DNA from: Branchipolynoe longqiensis
Lineage: Eukaryota; Annelida; Polychaeta; Phyllodocida; Polynoidae
Direction of reading: 5' to 3'
Assembly: GCA_030323885.1 (NCBI GenBank)
Contig: CM059189.1
Span: 51,557,661 to 51,621,660 of the forward strand
DNA: 64,000 nt
Positions 21,801 to 29,667 of this stretch are shown one piece after another. How positions within the stretch are numbered: position 1 is the first letter of the stretch; each line of letters starts with the position of its first letter. Position numbers and translations under genes: made by a program. A model generated the notes under the pieces. That model saw nothing but the letters and a program-made list of their open reading frames with translations. It was not told where the DNA came from and did not search any database.

Positions 21801-23963
21801 TACATGTATTTAATCTCCCACAAAATGTATCTAAGATATGCTTATGTGATTTGGTGCTAAAATGAAAATGTGCATATCAACACCTAATGTTTTTTTTCAA
21901 CTCTTTTTCCTGTTAGAAACAATTCTTTTGGCTTATCTGTAATCAATCAAATCTTGTTTGAATTTGTTGTTTATGTTGTGAATGTTTGTTTAAATGATGT
22001 TATGGATGGATGTTACACGGTTAATTTTAGCAACTTTCTCAATTTGTATAAGATCAAAATCAAAGAGTGAACAAATTTCAATTTTTACATATATATGCAC
22101 AACACATAAACCTTTATATGAATATGGATTCTGCTATTATTTGGAATGTATTCACTTTTGGTAGTCTATACTCTTCATATATTTTAGCGACATGTTTCGG
22201 GTTGTTTCTCCGACATGCCATGCATTCCAGCAATGTTGTAACCCTTTATATTTGCAACCGCTGAACAGTGTCTATATGAACTCATTAATTATTTAAATTG
22301 TTATTCAGGGTTCGGACTGGTAATATAAAAGCTATTTAAAAAAAAGAAAAATAGTACTAACTTTTGAAAATGCAAAGATTAAGTAGTGAAAACTCATATA
22401 ATTAGGGAAAAGGTACTTACAAGTCATTTGAAATTATGGATGTCAATATATTGGGAAAAAATGTTTTCAACATTTTCGTCTTTTTTCTATTAAAAAAAAA
22501 TTTATCGTGCCTTCTTCATCAAACACTGGGTAATTTCTCAGGGTTCCTGCAGAGAGGCAATAATTTTGTGCCAACCAGATTTTCCCAAATTTCCCCCCAC
22601 CTGATGGGCAATAGGACTAGTGGAGCATACTTGGAACCTGCATGCTGAAAAACTGGAATTCTTTCCTTCATTTTTGGTCCTTTAAAAACAGTTTTTATGG
22701 TCCTTTTTATGGTGCAGAAGGGCAAAAAGAGGAAGCTTCTGAAGACTGACTTGTCAGCGCCTACCAAAGAAGGTCCGGCTGGCAGTGTACCAGGAGTGGC
22801 TGTTGACGACGAGATGGATCGAAATATAGCCGCGAGCGTCCTGCTCTTGATGAGTGAAAAACCTCAGGCGCAGATCTCGGTGAGCGGTCGCTATACATAT
22901 AGTGATTAGTCCAGGTATCTATTGCATTATAATATAGACAGCCTTCGAAATAAGGTGTGTTTTCCGAGCCAAGTGAGATTAGGCACGGACAAACAGAATA
23001 TGGCGCGAGCTTTTCTGTAGTTCAAGTGACAATTTTGTGCTGAAAATCATGATATTTAAATTTAACCAGGTACATATTTTATGTAACTCTGAACATTTAT
23101 ATAATAATACTTACACACTAGAATTAATTTACCATTAACCAGTTAAAGAGTTTATGAAATAATCATGATAATCGAATGTATAACATTTTTTTAAAGTCCA
23201 AATTCAGGCAAACAAAATAAAAAATCACACCATAATTGTCCGATAGACAATTTATTTTAAATGGCTAACTTTTGAGATATTTGAAGTCGAAACGTGCTAA
23301 ATTAATTTTGGCACCATATGCTTCTGCAGTAACAGGTTCTATTAAATTGACTCAGTATTTCCTTATATGTGAGTTCATTAACCTGTGGTATGTGCTGTCC
23401 TGTCTGTGGGAAAGTGCATATAAAAGATCCCTTGCTGCTTATCGGAAAGAGTAGCTGATGTGATGGCAGCATGTTTCCTACAAAGAAGTATGTCAGAATG
23501 ACAATATGTTTGACGTCCATAAGCCGATGATAAAAATCTATGCGCTCTACAGGTGTTGTTAAATAAAACAAGCTTTTTTCCCCTTATATGTAACGACAAA
23601 GTTTAATAAGTGCACAAGCATCTATTCTAAGCTAGATATGTAGCATCAAATCTAGATTATTTTTTAGTTTTGAAAATTTGGTGCTTTCATCTCACTATAC
23701 CATGTAGCTTTAAGAAACCTACTTGACCTAATTTACAGGGCGCACCCAGCGCGGACCTGTACTCGACTAGACGAGCATGCTCGCGCTGCTCTGACCACCG
23801 GACGCCGTGCCTGAATGCCGCTGTGCAAGCAAACCTGGTCACCTCTTCCTCCTCCTCCTCCCAGCCCCCCGGACAGGAGGCCAGCGGATGTCCCCACCAA
23901 GGAGAGATGTCGACCATGGTACAGCGGTCCTTACTGCGGAGTGGGGCGTCCAGTGTCACGTGA
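12627..23963 (+). CDS. THAP-domain zinc-finger protein, four-exon model
   Basis: THAP domains are C2CH zinc fingers that bind DNA in nuclear transcription regulators and some DNA transposases. Exons: 12627-12852, 20547-20632, 22718-22879, 23739-23963. Every junction is GT-AG with matching phase (1, 0, 0); total 699 nt, 232 residues. Zinc ligands are Cys6, Cys11, Cys63 and His66; Trp40 is the conserved core Trp. The domain is completed by exon 2, whose GSLPTKF (84-90) is the AVPTIF-type box ending the ~90-residue domain. Exon 3 is basic at first (KGKKRKLLK), then acidic and hydrophobic (VDDEMDRNIAASVLLLM). No transposase domain is seen, and the length is close to human THAP1 (213). Intron 1 (7.7 kb) contains a whole DIRS-like element in the same orientation. 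The last exon is the least certain part; more exons are possible. Confidence 0.8.
12853..13390. other. THAP intron 1, first part, no recognised feature
   Basis: AT-rich sequence with T runs. Nothing beyond intron DNA is visible. Confidence 0.6.
13392..13522. repeat. Foldback in THAP intron 1
   Basis: CAGAGTAGCACGGAGGAACA and ACACTGGTCCC on the left are mirrored by GGGACCAGTGTACTTGTTC and GTGCTACTCTG on the right. A small MITE-like hairpin. A short duplicated phrase (TTTCCGTTTCCG plus GTTGGATTTTG) follows at 13590-13690. Confidence 0.7.
14275..14832. repeat. Diverged ~325-bp tandem duplication next to the DIRS-like element
   Basis: CTGATCAAACTTG, GGAATACAA and AAATAAGAGTA occur in the same order in 14285-14530 and again in 14615-14830. 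No coding sequence. The DIRS-like left end begins about 75 bp downstream. Confidence 0.65.
14907..14964. repeat. DIRS-like left end: outer segment plus inverted terminal repeat
   Basis: 14907-14932 (ACCTCGGTATACAGCCTCAG core) is complementary to the first part of the internal complementary region. 14931-14964 (GGAGAAGGAAGCACATCCGG core) is the terminal repeat, inverted at 20199-20232 without mismatch as far as I can follow. Confidence 0.9.
15625..16993 (+). pseudogene. Gag-like ORF1 of DIRS-like element (one frameshift)
   Basis: Two adjoining frames (15625-16401 and about 16382-16993) make one protein of roughly 455 residues if the one-base frame change near 16380 is discounted. The first half has an acidic Ser/Asp region and lysine-rich tracts (RRKKKKQ, TKKKKKD). 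The middle is helical (about 16410-16700). The C-terminus is Arg/Gly-rich (RPRRPGRG, SFRGRAARPG, RGGSK), typical of DIRS ORF1 products that probably bind element RNA. The start could be the ATG at 15640 (MATKRSKR) rather than 15625. Confidence 0.75.
17059..18818 (+). pseudogene. Reverse transcriptase-RNase H ORF of DIRS-like element (one frameshift)
   Basis: The N-terminal part (17059-17310) has the DIRS lead-in EWNKITSDPEILNIVNG. After a frame change near 17310 the frame runs 493 codons. KPNG/RMILDL is followed by VDLQDAYYTV, the catalytic YIDDSF (residues 103-108) and LGFILD of RT. RNase H acids are in TTDASLEGWG (Asp269), NALELHA (Glu301), LTDNTTA (Asp325) and NTLADH (Asp376). VDLFASRNNNKLPCYVSWHP near 404-423 is the conserved post-RNase H segment of DIRS elements. 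It synthesises element cDNA. A single compensating base change in length would restore one frame, so decay is recent. Confidence 0.85.
18864..19841 (+). CDS. Tyrosine recombinase of DIRS-like element, all catalytic residues present
   Basis: The frame is open from about 18864 (TPIGIPFLRKQL); the first codon is uncertain because no ATG is seen before TTG 18915, and DIRS recombinase frames overlap the RT frame. Numbered from 18915, the catalytic set is Arg146 (GHRGQT), His255 and Arg258 (HSTR), Trp281 in AHAGW, and Tyr291 (KHYNK). The N-terminal core-binding region has WRPGIVKMYTTYLKKW. It would integrate the circular DNA form by strand exchange. The DIRS family normally ends with exactly this enzyme. 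The uninterrupted frame of more than 310 codons suggests it could still be functional. Confidence 0.9.
   Translation, partial: DTPIGIPFLRKQLQQFGLDKITEDRIVADAWRPGIVKMYTTYLKKWGVHCLLMKVKPTIAQLARFLRSLEDEGLGFGVVNAARCALSIVLPRIEGDTVGKHYVLHYLLRSIYQRNPPKPKYNRFWDVSIVFKLFKAWPHNSLLDIKQLGFKVAVLLLLVTGHRGQTIVALTLDGLEIDKKQATFDLAQLLKSNRLGDPLSTVHLDYFPEDRKLCVVSAIRAYISKTKNLRASQQLLVSFIKPHNAISRDTLARWTITVLKWAGVDTGKYSSHSTRGAMVSKARLLGISVKRILAHAGWKTAKSFAKHYNKRLEKPTGIAKRLLTN
19976..20089. repeat. Internal complementary region of DIRS-like element
   Basis: 19976-20001 is the reverse complement of the left outer end (14907-14932). 20005-20089 is the reverse complement of the right outer end (20229-20313), 85 bp. A short AGCCTGAGGCT duplication lies just before it at about 19965. 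Confidence 0.9.
20199..20313. repeat. DIRS-like right inverted terminal repeat and outer end
   Basis: 20199-20232 mirrors the left ITR. 20229-20313 mirrors 20005-20089, so the 3' end could fold back on the internal copy. Confidence 0.9.
20547..20632 (+). CDS. THAP gene exon 2 (C-terminal end of THAP domain)
   Basis: The acceptor is GCATGATATAG and the donor ATG|GTAAGA. The 86-nt exon enters in phase 1 and encodes QRRKLKLGSLPTKF and then NITGSGRKM. The match of phase and of the domain's closing motif to exon 1 across a 7.7-kb intron is the main evidence. Too short to appear as an ORF. Confidence 0.85.
20633..21173. other. THAP intron 2, no recognised feature
   Basis: AT-rich sequence with a TA microsatellite near 20865. 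Nothing codes. Confidence 0.6.
21174..21513 (+). mobile_element. SINE-1, head type 2 (THAP intron 2)
   Basis: Full length: head GGGATGGCCGAATGAGTTGA, a B-box region with doubled GTTCGAACG, then body and tail to TAAAACTCAAACAACGAACC. Confidence 0.9.
21685..22130. mobile_element. MITE-M, copy 2, inverted relative to copy 1 (THAP intron 2)
   Basis: It opens with ATGGGTCATTCTTAGAAACT and GGTTTCCACGTTACAT. The interior is the reverse complement of the interior at 4023-4582, including TTGTATAAGATCAAAATCAA. The far end is eroded. Confidence 0.7.
22718..22879 (+). CDS. THAP gene exon 3
   Basis: The acceptor follows a T-rich tract (TTTTTATGGTGCAG) and the donor is TCG|GTGAGC. 162 nt, phase 0 at both ends. 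It encodes a basic start then a neutral-acidic segment, with higher GC and CpG than the flanking intron. No domain recognised beyond the probable nuclear-localisation-like basic run. Confidence 0.75.
23240..23713 (+). mobile_element. MITE-A, copy 2, interrupted by a SINE-2 fragment
   Basis: Left part to about 23365, then the SINE-2 piece, then the right part from about 23583 to GTAGCTTTAAG. The left terminus (TTGTCCGATAGACAA) is degraded. It ends 25 bp before the candidate THAP exon 4. Confidence 0.75.
23372..23582 (+). mobile_element. SINE-2 fragment (5' truncated) inside MITE-A
   Basis: It begins within the body at GTGGTATGTGCTGTCCTGTC and ends GTTAAATAAAACAAGC plus T's. Full copies are at 32775 and 56655. 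The 5' truncation fits LINE-driven reverse transcription into the MITE. Confidence 0.85.
23739..23963 (+). CDS. Probable last exon of THAP gene
   Basis: The acceptor is CCTAATTTACAG and the phase-0 frame stays open for 74 codons to a TGA at 23961-23963. It includes a run of six Ser and four Cys. The segment is GC- and CpG-rich, unlike the DNA on either side. Alternatives are an unrelated GC-rich repeat or a different gene's exon; a minus-strand open frame also covers it. Confidence 0.45.
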   Translation, partial: GAPSADLYSTRRACSRCSDHRTPCLNAAVQANLVTSSSSSSQPPGQEASGCPHQGEMSTMVQRSLLRSGASSVT

Positions 23964-24096
23964 CTCCCGACAGAACGCCCACCCACCCGCGGGCGGGTGA
24001 AGGGGTAGGGAGGGAGCGAAATGGTAACGTCATCTGCGACATTCGAGGCTTGCTATCTCAGTGCCAACTTGTATGTTATATGTAGCCCTGTGGTCA

Positions 24097-24595
24097 CGTG
24101 GTGGGGTGTGACGTGGTGGTGTAGTTTATGTGATGATTACTGGAGTCTGGCAACCAACCACAGAGGCAAAGATGGATAAAAGATAGATAAAAGAATCATC
24201 CTATACTTGCAGTAGGTGTTCTCTGTGGCAGAGTGGTTAGAGGGCCTGACTTTTTTCTAGGTCAGACTCTTAATCTGAACGTCGGTGGTTCGATCCCCCA
24301 TGTCATCACCTCTGTCAATTGGTATAACTTACAGTGTCCTTAAAGACCAGTTGCTCTCATACCATGTCTATATGGTGTGGGAGGTTAAAAATCCCTTGGG
24401 TCTTAGGCTTTCTATCGACCAACTGTCTGATGGTGAAAACAAGACTATTCAGACTTATCGATGATAGGCAGTATAAATCACGTGGTGGGGTCAGATGTGG
24501 TGGTGTAGTTTATGTTAGGGTTACTGATGTCTGGGAACCAACCACAGAGGCAAAGACAGATAAAAAGAATCACCCCATACTTGAAGTACGGGTGA
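24097..24595. repeat. Local duplication bracketing a tRNA-like SINE
   Basis: The segment CACGTGGTGGGGT...ACCAACCACAGAGGCAAAGA occurs at 24097-24171 and again at 24478-24555, each followed by a MITE-E left terminus. The ~380-bp unit includes the tRNA-like sequence at 24215. Confidence 0.75.
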
Positions 24596-24989
24596 ATGAC
24601 AACATAGTCTAAATACAGGCAAAAATTGCATTAGTCTGGAACAGGAAGTGGAATTCCTGGTTCCCATACAAAATGGCTACTGATATCGGCACAGAGTTGG
24701 TGAAATGGGAGAGAATGCAAAAAGACGAGATGGCGGTGATATAATGCTGTTGATGTCACTTTTAAAGTTAGTTAAACTACATGTTTTATTATATTTTTCA
24801 AATTAAAAGTAGCTGGTAAATATGAAGGGTGTATATGAAGAATATATTTTGCTTCTTAAATTAAGAATTTATCTGCTTATTTCAGCAGGTGTGATTTTCA
24901 GCACAAGAAGTGTCACAGCCTTTCACCACTTTTTCTAATGGGTTGTTTTTTCACCCCTACTGCAAGTATGGGGGTGAATCTTTTATCGA
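24172..24989 (+). mobile_element. hAT-like MITE-E, enlarged copy
   Basis: The ends are ATGGATAAAAG and CTTTTATCGA, with perfect 8-bp target duplications AGGCAAAG at 24164-24171 and 24990-24997. It is twice the usual length because of the internal duplication carrying a tRNA-like SINE. The 3' portion from 24555 is typical MITE-E interior. Confidence 0.8.
24215..24478 (+). mobile_element. tRNA-Lys-like SINE (SINE-3), single copy in the window
   Basis: The head has an A box (GTGGCAGAGTGGTTAGAGG), an anticodon arm CAGACTCTTAATCTG with CTT (Lys) in the loop, and a B box GGTTCGATCCCCC. An extra TGACTTTTTTCTAGG lies between the D arm and anticodon arm, and the acceptor ends do not pair, so it is not a working tRNA. 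The body includes GTCCTTAAAGACCAGTTGC. Confidence 0.6.
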
Positions 24990-25342
24990 AGGCAAAGACA
25001 GTTCGCGATGACAGTAAGAAACTGTGCACTGAAACCCACTATTACACCAACAAACTTGTTTATTAAAGGTGGATGACTTAAACATCACCTACTCCAATTT
25101 TATTCTTAAAACAAACAAAAAAGGAGTGATTCATTTACCTAACTGTTTGAACAGTAAATATAACCCAACGTCTTCCTCGATTGGGAGAAATGTACAATAA
25201 TATAGGCCCCATTACGCTGTTATGAGCATAGCCGGTTTATGTCCTAAGCAAGGCAATTGGGTATGGTTGTTAATTTATTGTGCGCTCGCTACTTATGTAC
25301 CTTCGGGGTCCAGCCTGGTGTGCCTTTAAAGTGAGTAATTAA

Positions 25343-25684
25343 AGTCGCATAGTCCGATGGTTTTGAGTTTCTGTCATTTTCTGAGATAAATATATCAGGT
25401 TGATCCCTATAATCTACTTACTTTAGTGAAGTAACTTTTATTTTAAATGGATAACTTTTGAGATATTTGAAGTGTAAACATGTCAAATTAGTTTTGGCAC
25501 AAGCCAAAACTCTTGACACCATAGGCTTCTGCAGTAAGAGGTTCTATTAAATTGGCTAATTATTCCCTTCTATGTGGCAATAAACACTTAATAAATGCAT
25601 CAGTATCTAAGTTTGATATGTACAATAAAATTTGACAATTGCTTTTGGTTTTGAAAATATGATGCATTATTGGACTATGCAGCT
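25343..25684 (+). mobile_element. MITE-A, copy 3 (intact)
   Basis: TTAA|AGTCGCATAGTCCGATGG at the left and ATTGGACTATGCAGCT|TTAA at the right; 342 bp between the TTAA copies. Non-coding interior. Used here, with copy 8, to define the family. Confidence 0.85.
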
Positions 25685-25689
25685 TTAAA

Positions 25690-25985
25690 CGTGATTCTAT
25701 GGGGTAGTCACCCCATGCAACATCTACATGAATATGGCAGTACACCAACCTGGGACCGGAATCTGACATACTGACTGCTGGTTCCAAAGTGGACTAACTG
25801 ATACTTCCGGTGCACTGGTTACCATGACAACCACAGTGAGTGGTCATTCAATTATGTAGCCCCGTCTTCATAATGGCTGAGTTCTCATTTGTTATCCACT
25901 TGTTAATGTTGGAAATAAATGGAAATAATACCATGACTATTACAATTATAGGATTTTGTTAATTATAATTTGACTGGAAATAGCC
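25690..25985. other. No recognised feature
   Basis: AT-rich DNA between MITE-A and the 3' end of YR retroelement 2. Confidence 0.55.
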
Positions 25986-25995
25986 AGTAATATAC

Positions 25996-27150
25996 CTAAT
26001 TCACTTCACTCAGCCCTAGATAAGTAAGAGGAGAACAAGAGGAGATGTTATTAAAGAATTTATTCAAATAAATCAGACCCACAGGTATATCGAGCAAGTG
26101 GGTGGCAGTGACCCCCATGTCATGCCAGGAAATTTGATCAAGTTCAAGCGGCCGGCCGGAACCAAGTGGAGATGAGCAGTTCAGGGTAGAACCAGGAGCA
26201 GGTACAGTGTAGAACCAATCATCGCTCACCCAACAACCGAGTGAGCGCTGAAGGGGCTTTGGCAACCTCGAGGGGAGCCAGGTATGAGGGTACCGCAGCC
26301 GACTTCCAGGAACCGGCGAACAAGAGGCCAGGAAGAGGCTGCCTGACAGGCCTGTGCTGCTCCTCGACGAAGACTGGATCGTGAAGGAGGAGTTCCAGCG
26401 AAGTACGGCTGCAGCTGCCAGTCGGAGTGTCTTGGTGAGATAGAGGGAGGTTAAGGGCCTAGCGGAGGGGAGGAGGAGTGCAGGGCCATCCTGGTTTGGG
26501 GCAAGGGTGGAGGTGTGATGGGACAAAGCTGAGAGTGGGCAGAAGCTCGAATGAGGGATGGCAGGGAGTCGATATATGAGCGGGCAGGCACTTTTGAGCC
26601 GGGTTTTTGAGGAGGATACAGTGATCAGAAGGGCGACGCGGGACCAGAGGCAATCACAGAACTTAATGGTATGGACTGAAGGGCCTGATGCAGGGGCGAC
26701 CAGATTGCTGCTTTGGCAAAGAAGTGTCATATGACCTATCAGAATGGTGAGTATGATTACAAGAGGAGGCGGTTGCAAGCCCGCAAAGAAACGTATTATT
26801 ACCTTAAGGTCATCAGAGGACATGGGCGGGGCTTGGCGGGGAACGTGAGGGGAAGACTTAATGACAGCTCGTTTCATAACTGCAACCTTGTGGGCATCAA
26901 ATGCTGAGTGGTCTCCTGGGGCGGAAGAAACCCAGAGCTTGGTCAAACTAAAGTAATTGAGGACCGATCCGGAGGCGCGAAGGGTGGAGTTTAAATACAG
27001 GAGGAACGAGAGGAGGTCATACACTACAGGGAATAGGGTGGAAAACATGACGCCGACAGAAGGCCAGGTAGGTGTGGACATGCATGGCTTTGTTCTGCCA
27101 CTTTCTGGTCGCGAGGGCACTTGGGTAGAGGGCCAGGGGGCGGTTGTGGT
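25996..27150 (-). pseudogene. Tyrosine recombinase of YR retroelement 2, catalytic positions lost
   Basis: The position of the first catalytic Arg is now Cys (TLLCQSS, about 26718-26738, against FLRQSR in element 1), a single CGC-to-TGC type change. The H-x-x-R region (complement of about 26372-26400) is frameshifted: RRGAAQAC is readable in another frame and the His codon is damaged. The C-terminal Tyr context (SYLAP) sits in a third frame. Inactive. Confidence 0.75.
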
Positions 27151-27267
27151 GGTTCATCGAGTAGCCTGGAAGATAGAGGCAAGAAAAGTACTATCTTCCA
27201 GGCTTTAATCAATTTACATGTCAAAATTGAGTACATCAAGCAAGAAGGTTATCTTGCATTCAGAAAG

Positions 27268-27700
27268 TTATAGCTGTTTACACATGTCAGCTGCTTTAGG
27301 TTTCAGTATCGGCTCAAATGGTGACCTACTCAATGCATCAGCCAGGATTAGATCTACACCCGGTTTTTGAATGATTTCTAGTTCAAAGATGCCTGGCGCA
27401 TGCACAGAGTACTCGATCTTTGCCCTACCGGATGCGAGGACTTGTTGGGAAGCTGCATTATCAGTATTCACTTTTATCTTGAACTCATGAGGTCTTGGCG
27501 GGAGGAGAGCGCCTGCCGCGTGGACCAGATTCATGGCTTTTAGATGGGCAATGGTAAGGGGTTTACTAGACCAACTGGAAGGGTATTCCGCTGCATAGAA
27601 TGTTGTCGAGGAGTAGGCCCCCCCTGCTACCAATGTAGAGTCACATTCTAGTACCCATGATGCTCTAGGGCTAGAGGGTGTAATATATGTGTAAAAGACA
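27268..27700 (-). pseudogene. RNase H of YR retroelement 2
   Basis: One frame from about 27700 to 27268 contains WVLECDSTLVAGG, HLKAMNLV (the usual acidic residue is replaced by Lys in this box), VNTDNAASQ and VDLILADALSR. Otherwise very similar to 722-1095. The ORF continues upstream to 27840 through unrelated sequence. Confidence 0.8.
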
Positions 27701-27804
27701 TCCAGGTATGAGCAGAGAACAAAGGAATATGTTAATGAGATGACGTCAAAGGCACAGTGTGCCGGCGGTTCAGGTCCCTGGACGGTGAATAAAGCATTCA
27801 GTAT

Positions 27805-28555
27805 CCAGGGGCCATGTGCATGGAGCAGTGTTAGAGGCATGTGGTGTTATCCCTCTAACACTGGGTAGCTATCACCGTTTATCGTCGGCGTCGAGAACTA
27901 TGTCAAGCCGTATACATGGGCGCCTAAAGGGTGAGTATTAGCTAAACGTGAATGTATTTATAGATTTGGGAAATCCCTGTGCGTTTGTAGCCATATATTA
28001 GGCTCAAATATATTAAATGCGATCATATTTAACAGAATTAGCTACCCAATAAGTGAACTTTGATCAATTTAACCCTAAATTCGAAGCGTTATTAAGGCTA
28101 CTGCCGCATTGGCGGCGATATTAAGAGTTATATTTTCGAATCGACGAAGTACAGTAAACAAAACCGCCGCCGCCGCCAGTATGGAATGCGACGTCGATGC
28201 GGCGCCGGCGGCGATTTGTTTACTTTACGTTCGTCGATTCAAAAATATATGTATTAATATCGCCGCCAATGCGGCGGTAGCCTTAATAATGCTTCGAATT
28301 TAGGGTTAAATTGATCAAATTTCACTAATTGCGTATGTAATTCTGTTAAATATGATAGCATTGAGTAGATTTGGGTTCCATCCTGACACTAACACCGCTG
28401 TAAACCAGATATGATCGGAGTTAGAATTTCCGAGTTTAAACGCTTGGTGTTAGGCCTAACACTGCTCCATGCATACCAACTTGTCCGCGCTAAACCAGAA
28501 ATCCCGCACTAAACACGTTTTGCCTCCTAACACTGCTCCATGCATATGGCCCCTG
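27805..28555. mobile_element. Foldback element F, copy 1
   Basis: CCAGGGGCCATGTGCATGGA and AGTGTTAGAGGC at the left are inverted as CTAACACTGCTCC and ATGCATATGGCCCCTG at the right. The interior holds a long palindrome (28006-28374). Copy 2 at 29668-30410 is the same length class (about 745 bp) with related interior, so this is a family. Confidence 0.8.
28006..28374. repeat. Long palindrome within foldback F copy 1
   Basis: The arms mirror each other over roughly 170-180 bp: CAAATATATTAAATG / CATTGAGTAGATTTG at the outside, AATTTAACCCTAAATTCGAA in the middle, and CCGCCGCCGCC / GCGGCGCCGGCGGCG at the centre near 28180. Such a sequence can extrude as a cruciform and hinders replication and cloning. 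Confidence 0.85.
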
Positions 28556-29667
28556 AAGTCAAAGTGTTCAGATGTTGTACTTTCACATGATGTCAGATAA
28601 GGACAATGCCGCCTGCAAACACACTGCCGGGCCTAAGGCCGCCAGGTCAGCTCATCCTCTTCAACAACGCATGATCGAACTGGAAAACATGGATCACAAC
28701 ATACAATATATATGCTACGGCTTCAGGAGTCGTTATGAAAACAGAACGAGTGCAATGCTCTATCCTCCTTCACGTCGCGGGCAAAGAAGCCCAGAAAGCT
28801 TTTGCCAACATGGCTGTCATGCTTGCCGAGCAGGACAAGATCGGACTGTTAACGGAGGCATCTCAAGCATACTGTACCAGTAAATCAAACTTAATAATAA
28901 CATGTTACCGTTTCAACTCACATAATCAAGCCAGCGAAAATATGTCCACATATATCACAGCCCTCAGGGACAGAGTGAAAGATTGTGAATATGGACTAAT
29001 TGAAGAATCGCTTTTGCGCGATCGTTTGGTTGCTGTTGTCAAGAACATGATGTTGAGAAACAAGATGCTTCAAACAGCCGATCTCACACTCGAAAAGTGC
29101 ATTAATATGTGTTAACTCAGTGAATTTAGTGCTGACCCGTTGGAAGAAAAAAAACCGTATGTGGAGATCAAAGAAATCGATTTTCTGAACAGATATGCAA
29201 ATGCATGTACCGGTGCACCAGTGTGCCGCCATCTTGGAAATCGCCATCGTGGAAGGTCGGAAACACCACCGGTGCAAGCAAATTCAAGATTCAATGTCAA
29301 AACTGTGGTTACGAACACCGACTTGGATTTTGTCTGGCAAAGGGCAAGATTTGTGTTGCCTGCAAGAAGGTCGGGCACTTCAGGAAGGTTTGCTGGAGCA
29401 AACTTGGCAGGGTCGATGAGTTGACCGTGGAAGAACCCGACCCTCACAACGTCGAACAAGACCCAGATCCGGCGGAAGTCAATGTGTTGACGACAGATCT
29501 GTTTGTTGGTGTTATCGAGCGCAACACCGAACAAGACACCAAGCTCTGTTATGCGACTGTTCAAGTGAATGGTCATCCAGTTAAGTTCAAGCTCGACACA
29601 GGCTCGGAGGCAAACATTCTTCCAAGGAACGTCTTCGACAGGATCGCATCGGTGCGACTGATGAACA
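28556..29667 (+). pseudogene. Ty3/gypsy-type gag-protease fragment between two foldback elements
   Basis: The matrix/capsid-like part (about 28640-29115) has RFNSHNQASENMSTYITALR and RDRLVAVVKN. Two zinc knuckles follow (CQNCGYEHRLGFC and CVACKKVGHFRKVC, about 29310-29390). Then a retropepsin active site, LDTGSEANILP (about 29595-29625). There are frame changes near 29112-29205, and the reading frame ends by running into foldback F at 29668. RT, integrase and LTRs are absent. Such polyproteins package and process element RNA; this copy cannot. Old, truncated element. Confidence 0.8.

Larger units (their letters stand above)
25986..27804 (-). mobile_element. Decayed YR retroelement 2 (RNase H and tyrosine recombinase)
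   Basis: RNase H lies upstream of recombinase on the minus strand, as in element 1. RT is missing, because the 5' side is cut by the foldback element at 27805. The sequence is less GC-rich than element 1 and carries several frame changes. Confidence 0.8.

Noticed and set aside
12627..23963. THAP gene as a P-element-type transposase
   Set aside because: No RNase-H-fold transposase or GTP-binding region follows the THAP domain, and no terminal inverted repeats surround it.
24219..24297. A functional tRNA-Lys (CTT)
   Set aside because: The anticodon arm and B box are good, but there is an extra ~15 bp between D and anticodon arms and no matching acceptor stem; it lies in a SINE-like unit.
25996..27120. 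An intact 374-residue protein gene
   Set aside because: The open frame mixes the correct recombinase frame with shifted readings; the catalytic Arg is Cys and the His-x-x-Arg box is out of frame.
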